A stretch of DNA of 64,000 nt from Euglena gracilis (lineage: Eukaryota > Euglenida > Euglenophyceae > Euglenales): contig CP154956.1 of the NCBI GenBank assembly GCA_039621445.1, positions 49,911,598 through 49,975,597 of the forward strand. The letters are read 5' to 3'. A program made the translations under genes and the position numbers. This document shows positions 31,601-43,600 of this stretch, one piece after another; the stretch's first letter is position 1; each line of letters begins with the position of its first letter. Below the pieces are notes generated by a model. It worked only from the letters and a program-made list of their open reading frames with translations, was not told where the DNA came from and did no database searches.

Positions 31601-34600
31601 TTGGCCAATCCTACCCAGTTTGGACCCCTTCGCGCGTGAATAACTCGGGCCTGGCGGGGAGTTGGGGGTCAAACCCAGGTGATTCGGAAACTAGGAATCC
31701 AGTCGCTCGCGACTGAAAAAAAAAATTTCGGGAACGGGGCCGGGATCATGGTGATAATCCGCCGGTTCCCGAGGTGGCCCCGAGGGGGGGAGGGGTGGGG
31801 TTGGGGGGGGGTTTTCCCCCAGTGGTAAGCTTCGCTCTTACCCATAGGGATAAGAGCTCAGCGACCCCCCCCTACTATTGTAAAAAAATACGGACCCTAC
31901 CCCCCCTAACTACCAGGTTTTGAATAGTGCTGAGCTCTATAAGCGCGCCCCACCCCTTCATTGACCCCGGCCCGGCGGCCCGACGGCCCGGCAGCCCGGC
32001 GGTCCGGCCGGGGGGCGGCCCGGCGGTCCGGCCGCGGGCCCGGCGGGGCGGTCCGGCCGGCGGCCCGGCGGCCCAGACCCGGCCGGGGCCCGGCGGTGGT
32101 GGCCGCTTGGCGGCCCGGGGCCCGGCGGGGGCGGCCCGGCGGGCGGCCGGGCCCGGGTCTCCGGGCCCGGGCGTCCGGCCCGGCCTTCGGCCTTTTTTTG
32201 CCCCCCGTTTGCGGCCCGCCCGTCCGCCCCACCCCCCCCGCTCGTTTTCGGATCAAAGCAGTTTTTCTGGGTCCGGGAGGACAAAAAACATCGATTTGGG
32301 CAAAAAAATTTTTTCGATTTTTTTCGACTTTTTTGACCTTGTTTTGACCCAAAGTCAATGGGTTGGCGGCCCAAAACGGGGCGCTGGCGGGTCGAAAAAT
32401 GCTCATTTTCGGCTCAAAAACGGTTTTTCTGAGTCCGGGAGGCCAAAAAACATCGTTTTGGGCCAAAAATTTTTTTTCGATTTTTTTCGACTTTTTTGAC
32501 CCGGTTTTGGCCCGAAGTCAATGGGTTGGCGGCCCTGGTTTGGGTTCCAACTCCTCGTCTAGCCCGAGATACGGGCAAATTACGGTTTCGGGCCCCGAAC
32601 GGGCCCGAAATGGCCAAAACTGGCCAAACTGGCCCAAAACCCCAAAACGGCCGTATCTCGGGCTAGGCCCAAACCGCGCATACCGATCGATCGGGCGTCC
32701 CAAAGTTGTGGAATGACGTCCTCTTCACTTTTTCGCAACTCCGCAGCGTTTTCGAGATATTTCGAATTTTTCGATTTTTTGACCCCAAAATGACCTTGAA
32801 ATTTTCCTGGAAAAAAAAACGGTAGACAACTTTTTTGCTCGGGCCATATCTCCGGACTGGCGGGAGTTGGGTAACCCGACGGCTCTGGAGAAACTAGGGA
32901 TCTCTCCTAACCTATAGGCTATTCACTTTGGGGGCCCGGAAATCCAATCACATCGATAATCCTCGGGTGCTCGGACCTACCCAGGGGGGCGGGGGCGGGC
33001 GGCGGGGGTCCGCCCCCCCCGTCGCCGGGGTGGTAAGCTTCGCTCTTACTCTAAAGAGATAAGAGCTCAGCGACCAGGGTGTGACGTAGAGCTGAGCTCT
33101 TTGGGAGACCACCCCGGCCCGGCCCGCGAAAAACGCTCATTTTCGGCTCAAACACAGGCTTTCCGGATCCGGGAGGCCAAAAAACATCGTTTTGGGGCAA
33201 AATTTTTTTTCGATTTTTTTCGACTTTTTTGACCCGGTTTTGACCCAAAGTCAATGGGTTGGCGGCCCAAAACGGGGCGCCGGCGGGTCGAAAAACGCTC
33301 AATTTTGGCTTGAGAACACTTTTTTTGGGTCCGGGAGGTCAAAAATCATAGTTTTGGGCAAAATTTTTTTTTTTGAATTTTTTCGACTTTTTGACCCAAA
33401 AATGGCTAAGTCCACCGGCCAGGGGGCGGGCCCCAGCCACGGGGGGCATGGGGGGGGGGGTCCGGGTCGGAAAAATTTTTTTATTTCAAAAAAACTTCTA
33501 TTGATGTTCTGAAGTGAAAAAAAGTGTTTTTGAGCGAAAAAAATTTTTTCGAAATTTTGGGTCCCGACCTGCCACCCGACCCCCCCTCGCCCAGCCGCCC
33601 TGACGGCGCCCGGTGGGGTCCCCGAATACCCAAAACTGGCCCAAAATCGCACAACCAGGCCCCGGGAACCCCAAAAAACGGTCAAACCCCCCCCCCCTAA
33701 ACCTAATGATTGACCCCCTGGTTTGGGTCCCAACTCCTCGTCTAGCCCGAGATACGGCCAATTTACGGTTTCGGGCCCCGAAATGGCCAGAACTGGCCAA
33801 ACTGGCCCAAAACCCCCAAAACGGCCATATCTCGGGCTAGGCGAGGAGTTGTCCCAAACCGCGCATACCGATCGATAGGGCGTTCCAAGGTCATCAAATA
33901 AGGTCGCCATCACTTTTCCTCAACTCCGCAGCGTTTTCGAGATATTTTGAATTTTTCGATTTTTGGACCCCAGCCCGGCCGCCCTCGAACCCCCGCAGGG
34001 GTCCCCGAATACCCAAAAATGGCCCAAAATCGCACAACCAGACCCCGGGAACCCCAAAAACCGGTCAAACCCCCCCCTAAACCTAATGATTGACCCCCTG
34101 GTTTGGGTTCCAACTCCTCGTCTAGCCCGAGATATGGGCAAATTACGGTTTCGGGCCCCGAACGGGTCCGAAATGGCCAGAAATGGCCAAACTGGCCCAA
34201 AACCACAAAACGGCCGTATCTCGGGCTGGGCGAGGAGTTGGCCCAAACCGCGCATACCGATCGATCGGGCGTCCCAAAGTTGTGGAACGACGTCCTCTTT
34301 ACTTTTTGTCAACTCCGCGGCGTTTTCGAGATATTTTGAATTTTTCGATTTTTTGACCCCAAAATGACCCTGCGATTTCCCCGGAAAAAAAACGGTAGAC
34401 AACTTTTTTGCTCGGGCCATATCTCCGGACTGGCGGGGAGTTACGGGTAACCGAAGTGCTATGGAGAAACTAGGGAACCTCTCCTAACCTATAGGCTATT
34501 CACTTTGGGGGCCCGGAAATCCAATCACATCGATAATCCTCGGGTGCCCCGACCTACCCAGGGGGGGCGGGGGGGGGGGGCGGGGCGGGGGCGGGGGGGT

Positions 34601-37600
34601 CGGACCCCCCCGTCGCCGGGGTGGTAAGCTTCGCTCTTACTCTAAAGAGATAAGAGCTCAGCGACCAGGGTGTGACGTAGAGCTGAGCTCTTTGGGGGAC
34701 CACTCCGGCCCGGCCTGCGAAAAACGCTCATTTTCGGCGCAAAAACATGTTTTCTGGGTCCGGAAGACCATAAAACATCGTTTTGGGCCAAAAATTTTTT
34801 TTCGATTTTTTTCGACTTTTTTGACCCGGGTTTGACCCAAAGTCAATGGGTTGTCCAACCAAAAAGGGGCCCTGGCGGGTTGAAAAACTCTCATTTTCAG
34901 CTCAAAAACACTTTTTCCGGGTCCGGGAGGCCAAAAAACATGGTTTTGGGCGAAAAATTTTTTTTCGATTTTTTTCGACTTTTTTGACCCGGTTTTGACC
35001 CAAAGTCAATGGGTCGGCAGCCCAAAACCGGGCGCCGGCGGGTCGAAAAATGCTCATTTTTGGCTCGAAAACACTTTTTTTGGGTCCGGGAGGTCAAAAA
35101 ACATGGTTTTGGGCGAAAAATTTTTTTTCGAATTTTTTTGACTTTTTGACCCAAAAATGGCTAAGTCCACCGGCCAAGGGGGCCATCCAGGGGGGGGAGG
35201 GCATGGAGGGGTCCGGGTCGGAAAATTTTTTTTCGCTCAAAAACACTTTTTTTGATGTTCTGAAGTGAAAAAAAGTGTTTTTGAGCGAAAAATTTTTTTT
35301 CAAAATTTTGGGTCCCGACCTGCCACCCGACCCCCCTCACCCAGCCGCCCTGACGGCGCGCGATGGGGTCCCCGAACACCCAAAACTGGCCAAAATCGCA
35401 CAACCAGACCCGGGAACCCCAAAAAACGGTCAAACCCCCCCCCCTAAACGTAATGTTTGACCCCCAGTTTGGGTCCCAACTCCCCGTCTAGCCCGAGATA
35501 CGGCCAATTTACGGTTTCGGGCCCTGAACGGGCCAAAACTGGCAAAACGGGCCCAAAACCCCCAAAACGGCCGTATCTCGGGCTAGGCAAGGAGTTGTCC
35601 TAAACCGCGCATACCGATCGATAGGGCGTTCCAAGGTCGTCAAATAAGGTCGCCATCACTTTTCCTCAACTCCGCAGCGTTTTCGAGATATTTTGAAATT
35701 TTCGATTTTTGGACCCCAGCCCGGCGGCCCTCGAACCCCCGCAGGGGTCCCCGAATACCCAAAAATGGCCCAAAATGGCACAACCAGACCCCGGGAACCC
35801 CAAAAAACGGTCAAACCCCCCCCCCTAAACCTAATGATTGACCCCCTGGTTTGGGTTCCAACTCCCCGTCTAGCCCGAGATACGGGCAAATTACGGTTTC
35901 GGGCCCCGAACGGGCCCGAAATGGCCAAAACTGGCCCAACTGGCCCAAAACCCCAAAACGGCCGTATCTCGGGCTAGGCGAGGAGTCGGCCCAAACCGCG
36001 CATAGCGATCGATCGGGCGTCCCAAAGTTGAGGAATGACGTCCTCTTCACTTTTTCGCAACTCCCCGGCGTTTTCGAGATATTTTGAAATTATCGATTTT
36101 TTGACCCCAAAATGACCCTGAAATTTCCCCGGAAAAAAAACGGTAGACAACTTTTTTGCTCGGGCCATATCTCCGGACTGGCGGGGAGTTGCGGGTAACC
36201 GAAGGGCTCTGGAGGTACTAGGGACCGTCCCCTAACCTATAGGCCATTCACTTTGGGGGCCACGAAATCCAGTCACATCGATAATCCCGGGGTTTCCGGA
36301 CCTACCCAGGGGGGGAGGGGGGGGTGGGGGGGGGGGGGGGGGGGGGGGGGGGGGTGGGGGGGGGGGTCCGACCCCCCGTCGCCGGGGTGGTAAGCTTCGC
36401 TCTTACTCTAAAGAGATAAGAGCTCAGCGACCAGGGTGTGACGTAGAGCTGAGCTCTTTGGGAGACCACCCCGGCCCGGCCCGGGAAAAACGCTCATTTT
36501 CGGCTCAAAAACAGTTTTTCTGGGTCAGGGAGGCCAGAAAACATCGTTTTTGGGGCCAAAAAAAATTTTTCGATTTTTTTCGACTTTTTTGACCGGTTTT
36601 GACCCAAAGTCATGGGTTGGTGGCCCAAAACGGGGCGCTGGCGGGTCGAAAAACGCTCATTTTCGGCTCAAACACAGGCTTTCCGGGTCCGGGAGGCCAA
36701 AAAACATCGTTTTGGGGCAAAAAAATTTTCGATTTTTTTCGACTTTTTTGACCCGGTTTTGACCCAAAGTCAATGGGTTGGCGGCCCAAAACGGGGCGCC
36801 GGCGGGTCGAAAAACGCTCATTTTTGGCTCGAAAACACTTTTTTCGGGTCCGGGAGGTCAAAAATCATGGTTTTGGGCAAAAAAATTTTTTTTCGAATTT
36901 TTTCGACTTTTTGACCCAAAAATGGCTAAGTTCACCGGCCGGGGGGAGGGCCCCAGCCAGGGGGGGCAGGGGGGGGGGGGTCCGGGTCGGAAAATTTTTT
37001 TTCGCCCAAAAACACTTTTTTTGATGTTCTGAAGTGAAAAAAAGTGTTTTTGGGCGAAAAAAAATTTTTCAAAATTTTGGGTCCCGACCTGCCACCCAAC
37101 CCCCCCTCGCCCATCTGCCCTCACGGCGCTGCATGGGTCCCCGAATACCCAAAACTGGCCCAAAATCGCGCAACCAGACCCCGGGAACCCCAAAAAACGG
37201 TCAAAACCCCCCCTAAACCTAATGTTTGACCCAGCTGAGTTCCAACTCCCCGTCTAACCCGAGATACGGCCAATTTACGGTTTCGGCCCCGAAATGGCCA
37301 GAACTGGCCAAACTGGCCCAAAAACCCCAAAACGGCCGTATCTCGGGCTAGGCGAGGAGTTGGCCCAAACCGCGCATACCGATCGATCGGGCGTTCCAAG
37401 GTCGTTAAATAAGGTCGCCATCACTTTTCCTCAACTCCGCAGCGTTTTCGAGATATTTTGAATTTTTCGATTTTTGGACCCCAGCCCGGCCGCCCTCGAA
37501 CCCCCGCAGGGGTCCCCGAACACCCAAAACTGGCCCAAAATGGCGCAACCAGACCCCGGGAACCCCAAAAAACGGTCAAAACCCCCCCCTAAACCTAATG

Positions 37601-40600
37601 ATTGACCCCCTGGTTTGGGTTCCAACTCCCCGTCTAGCCCGAGATATGGGCAATTTACGGTTTCGGGCCCCGAACGGGCCCGAAACGGCCAAAACTGGCC
37701 AAACTGGCCCAAAACCACAAAACGGCCGTATCTCGGGCTAGGCGGGGAGTTGGCCCAAACCGCGCATACCGATCGATCGGGCGTCCCAAAGTTGTGGAAC
37801 GACGTCCTCTTCACTTTTTCTCAACTCCGCGGCGTTTTCGAGATATTTTGAAATTTTCGATTTTTTGACCCCAAAATGACCCTGCAATTTCCCCGGAAAA
37901 AAAAACGGTAGACAACTTTTTTGCTCGGGCCATATCTCCGGACTGGCGGGGAGTTGCGGGTAACCGAAGGGCTCTGGAGGTACTAGGGATCGTCCCCTAA
38001 CCTATAGGCCATTCACTTTGGGGGCCCGGAAATCCAGTCACATCGATAATCCCGGGGTTTCCGACCTACCCAGGGGGGGCGGCGGGGGGGGCGGGGGGGG
38101 GCGGGGGGGGGGGGGGGGGGGTTCGACCCCCCCGTCGCCCGGTGGTAAGCTTCGCTCTTACTCTAAGAGATAAGAGAGCTCAGCGACCAGGGTGTGACGT
38201 AGAGCTGAGCTCTTTGGGAGACCACCCCGGCCCGGCCCGGGAAAAACGCTCATTTTCGGCTCAAAAACAGTTTTTCTGGGTCAGGGAGGCCAAAAAACAT
38301 CGTTTTGGGGCCAAAAAATTTTTTTTCGATTTTTTTCGACTTTTTTGACCGGTTTTGACCCAAAGTCATGGGTTGGTGGCCCAAAACGGGGCGCTGGCGG
38401 GTCGAAAAACGCTCATTTTCGGCTGAAACACAGGCTTTCCGGGTCCGGGAGGCCAAAAAACATAGTTTCCGGGGGCAAAAAATTTTTTTTCGAAAATTTT
38501 TTCGATTTTTCGACTCTTTTGACCCGGTGTTGACCCAAAGTCAATGGGTTGGCGGCCCAAAACGGGGCGCCGGCGGGTCGAAAAACGCTCATTTTTGGCT
38601 CGAAAACACTTTTTTCGGGTCCGGGAGGTCAAAAATCATGGTTTTGGGCAAAAAAAATTTTTTTTTGAATTTTTTGCGACTTTTTTGACCCGGTTTTGAC
38701 CCAAAGTCAATGGGTTGGTGGCCCAAAACGGGGCGCCGGCGGGTCGAAAACGCTCATTTTTGGCTCGAAAACACTTTTTTCGGGTCCGGGAGGTCAAAAA
38801 TCATGGTTTTGGGCAAAAAAATTTTTTTTCGAATTTTTTCGACTTTTTGACCCAAAAATGGCTAAGTTCACCGGCCGGGGGGGAGGGCCCAGGGGGGGCA
38901 GGGGGGGGTCCGGGTCGGAAAATTTTTTTCGCCCAAAAACACTTTTTTTGATGTTCTGAAGTGAAAAAAAGTGTTTTTGGGCGAAAAAATTTTTTTCAAA
39001 ATTTTGGGTCCCGACCTGCCACCCCCCCCAACCCCCCTTGCCCATCTTCCCTTACTGTGCCTTTAGGGGGCCCCGAATACCCAAAACTGGCCCAAAATCG
39101 CGCAACCAGACCCCGGGAACCCCAAAAAACGGTCAAAACCCCCCCCTAAACCTAATGTTTGACCCCCTGGTTTGGGTTCCAACTCCCCGTCTAGCCCGAG
39201 ATACGGCCAATTTACGGTTTCGGCCCCGAAATGGCCAGAACTGGCCAAACTGGCCCAAAAACCCCAAAACGGCCGTATCTCGGGCTAGGCGAGGAGTTGG
39301 CCCAAACCGCGCATACCGATCGATCGGGCGTTCCAAGGTCGTCAAATGAGGTCGCCATCACTTTTCCTCAACTCCGCAGCGTTTTCGAGATATTTTGAAT
39401 TTTTCGATTTTTGGACCCCAGCCCGGCCGCCCTCGAACCCCCGCAGGGGTCCCCGAACACCCAAAACTGGCCCAAAATGGCGCAACCAGACCCCGGGAAC
39501 CCCAAAAAACGGTCAAACCCCCCCCTAAACCTAATGTTTGACCCCCTGGTTTGGGTTCCAACTCCCCGTCTAGCCCGAGATATGGGCAATTTACGGTTTC
39601 GGGCCCCGAACGGGCCCGAAACGGCCAAAACTGGCCAAACTGGCCCAAAACCACAAAACGGCCGTATCTCGGGCTAGGCGGGGAGTTGGCCCAAACCGCG
39701 CATACCGATCGATCGGGCGTCCCAAAGTTGTGGAACGACGTCCTCTTCACTTTTTCTCAACTCCGCGGCGTTTTCGAGATATTTTGAAAATTTCGATTTT
39801 TTGACCCCAAAATGACCCTGCAATTTCCCCGGAAAAAAAAAACGGTAGACAACTTTTTTGCTCGGGCCATATCTCCGGACTGGCGGAGAGTTGCGGGTAA
39901 CCGAAGGGCTCTGGAGGTACTAGGGATCGTCCCCTAACCTATAGGCCATTCACTTTGGGGGCCCGGAAATCATCACATCGATAATCCTCGGGGTTTCCGG
40001 ACCTACCCAGGGGGGGGGGGGGGGGGGGAGGGGGGCGGGGGGGGCGCGTTTGGGGCGGGGGGGGTGGGGGGGGGGGTGGAGTGGGTCCGACCCCCCTCCG
40101 GCCCCGGTGGTAAGCTTCGCTCTTACTCTAAAGAGATAAGAGCTCAGCGACCAGGGTGTGACGTAGAGCTGAGCTCTTTGGGAGACCACTCCGGCCCGGC
40201 CCGGGTAAAACACTCATTTTGGCTCAAAAACAGTTTTTCCTGGGTCAGGGAGGCCAGAAAACATCGTTTTGGGGCCAAAATTTTTTTTCGATTTTTTTCG
40301 ACTTTTTTGACCCGGTTTTGCCCCAAAGCCAATGGGTTGGGTGCCCAAACGGGGGCGCCGGCGGGACGAAAAACGCTCATTTTTGGCTCAAACACAGGTT
40401 TTTCTCGGGTCCGGGAGGCCAAAAAAAACATCGTTTTGGGGCAAAAAAAAAATTTTCGATTTTTTTTTTTTTTTCGACTTTTTTGACCCGGTTTTGACCC
40501 AAAGTCAATGGGTTGGCGGCCCAAAACGGGGCGCCGGCGGGTCGAAAAATGCTCAATTTTGGCTTTAAAACACTTTTTTTTCGGGTCCGGGAGGTCAAAA

Positions 40601-43600
40601 AAAAACATGGTTTTGGGCCAAAAAAAATTTTTTTCGAATTTTTTCGACTTTTTGACCCAAAAATGGCTACGTCCACCGGCCAGTGCGGCGGGCCTCAGCC
40701 AGAGAGGGTCCGGGTCGGAACAAATTTTTTTCGCTCAAAAACACTTTTTTTGATTTTCTGAAGTGAAAAAAAGAAAAAAATGTTTTGAGCGAAAAATATT
40801 TTGCAAACTTTTGGGTCCCGCCCTCCCACCCGACCCACCCCCCCTCGCCCAGCCGCCCTGACGGCGCCCGGTGGGGTCCCCGAACACCCAAAACTGGCCC
40901 AAAATCGCACAACCAGACCCCGGGAACCCCAAAAAACGGTCAAAACCCCCCCCTAAACGTAATGTTTGACCCCCAGTTTGGGTCCCAACTCCCCGTCTAG
41001 CCCGAGATACGGCCAATTTACGGTTTCGGGCCCCGAACGGACCAGAACTGGCAAAATTGGCCCAAAACTCCCAAAACGGCCGTATCTCGGGCTAGGCGAG
41101 TTGTCCCAAATCGCGCAAACCGATCGATAGGGCGTTCCAAAGTTGACAAATAAGGTCGCCATCACTTTTCCTCAACTCCGCAGCGTTTTCGAGATATTTT
41201 GAAATTTTTGATTCTTGTACCCCAGCACGGCGGCCCTGACGGCGCCCGTTGGGTCCCCGAATACCCAAAACTGGCCCAAAATCGCACAACCAGACCCGGG
41301 AACCCCAAAAAACGGTCAAACCCCCCCCTAAACCTAATGATTAACCCCCTGGATTGGGTTTCCAACTCCTCGTCTAGCCCGAGATACGGCCAATTTACGG
41401 TTTCGGGCCCCGAACAGGCCCGAAACGGCCAAAACTGGCCAAACTGGCCCAAAACCCCAAAACGGCCGTATCTCGGGCTAGGCGAGGAGTTGGCCCAAAG
41501 CGCGCATACCGATCGATCGGGCGTCCCAAAGTTGTGGAATGACGTCCTCTCTACTTTTTTTGCAACTCCGCAGCGTTTTCGAGATATTTTGAAATTTTCG
41601 ATTTTTTGACCCCAAAATGACCGTGCGATTTCCCCGGAAAAAAAAACGATACACAACTTTTTTGCTCAGGCCAGATCTCCGGACTGGCGGGGAGTTGCGG
41701 GTAACCGAAGGGCTCTGGAGAAACTATGGAACCACTCCCACCCTATAGGCTATTCACTTTGGGGGCCCGGAAATCCAATCCCATCGATAATCCCCTCGTG
41801 CCCCGACCCGCCCATGGGGGGCGGGGGGGGGCGGGGGGGGGGGAGGGGGAGGGGGGGGGGGGGGGGCGGGGGGGGGCGGGGGGGTTCCGACCCCCTCCCC
41901 CTCCGGCCCGGTGGTAAGCTTCGCTCTTACTCTAAAGAGATAAGAGCTCCAGCGACCCCCCCCTACCCCTTACCCCGGTCGGGCCGACCACCATGGTTTT
42001 AACCGCAATCCCCCCTTTGTGAACTTTTTTAAGCCCCGGCTTTTGAGGACTACAGCCGGCTGTTCAGAAACGTGATAAATTGGCCCCTACAAGGTACCAG
42101 CTACCCCAAAGAGCGCCCAACTAGGGTTAATACACATGGGGGACCCTCGCTCGGGTCCCCCCATGTTTTTAACCCTAGTTGGGCGGCTCTTTGGGTTCGC
42201 TGGGTACCTTGTAGAGACCAATCTAACAACGTTGAGGGGAAATGTTCTGCTGTTTGGATAAGAATCGTAACCCTAACCCTACTCCTTCAAATAACCTCAT
42301 AAATTCTTTTTGGGCACAGGAAAACGACATCAGCAAATTCTTTTGCAGGGCGCCTTCGGCGCCCTAGGTCAACTTTTTTGCCAAAAGTGGCCCAAAATGG
42401 ACATTTTCCCCTCATGTTTTTGCATATTTCACCCCCGATTGGGGGTTCTGGAGCCATTAGGGTGGGTTTTGACTGGTGTTGAGGTGATTTTGGACAAAAG
42501 TTTTTTTGACGGCCCCCCCTACCCATCCCCCCACCCTACCCCCTACCCTACCTCCCTACCCCCCCCCGCCCCTTGCCGCCCCCCCCTTGCCCGCCTACCC
42601 TACCTACCACCGCTCCCCCCTTACCAGCCCCTACCTCTACCCCCCCTAACCGCCACCACCCCCCCCCTTGTCACCCCCCCTACCGCCCCCCTACCCCCCC
42701 ATGTTTTGAATAGTGCGAGCCCTGTATAAGCGCGCCGCCCCACCCCTGCTTTCATTACCCCTGCCACCCCTCCCTACGGCCCAGCAGCCCCCGGCGGCCC
42801 CCAATTCCCCCGGCGCTACCTGGCGGTCCCGGGTATCCGGCGGCCCTGCTGCCCCCCAGCTTAAAAAACCGGCGCCTACCCCCCCGGCGTCCTCCGGCGC
42901 GCCCGCGCTTGGCGGCCCTGGCTTCCCGGCTTCCCTTGCATCCCGGCGCCCGTCCCGGCGGTCTCGGCTTTGCGGACCGGCGGACTTCGATCCTGCCGGT
43001 GGAGATAAGTTTATCCTCTTTGAGCTTGAGAGAAAGGGAACCGTCCCTGCGTCCGCCGCCTTCCTGTCCTGTTCTTTCCCGCTTCGCGTCCCTGGCTTCC
43101 AAACAAACGGACCTTCTGGCTTCATTTCCCCAGGTCCCTTACCTACATACCTGCCCACTCCATGGAACCTTTTGTGCCTGAAATCCATAGGTTTTGTGCC
43201 AGAAGCTGCGGTGGTGGGTCCGAAAAAAACGCTCATTTCGGCTCAAAAAACATTTTTTTTCGTCTTTTTTTTTTTTTTTTTTTCTCTCTTTTTTTTTTTT
43301 TTTTTTTCTTTTTTTTCGATCTATTTTCCTTTCCGATCTCTTCCCCCCACCCTCTTTTCCTGCTCACCCCCCTACTTTTTCCTATTTTTTTTGCGACTTT
43401 TTATTTTTGTCGCCTTTTTTGACCCGGTTTTGACCCAAAGTCAATGGGTCGGCGGCCCAAAACGGGGCGCTGGCGGGTCGAAAAACGCTCGTTTTCGGCT
43501 CAAAAACAGTTTTTCTGGGTCCGGGAGGCCAAAAAACATCGTTTTGGGCAAAAAATTTTTTTTCGATTTTTTTCGACTTTTTTGACCCGGTTTTGGCCCG

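Noticed and set aside
42713-43585. 290-codon open frame within the array
   Set aside because: Its first half is a degenerate form of the GC minisatellite and its second half is T/C tract plus satellite monomer; no domain, no splice signals.
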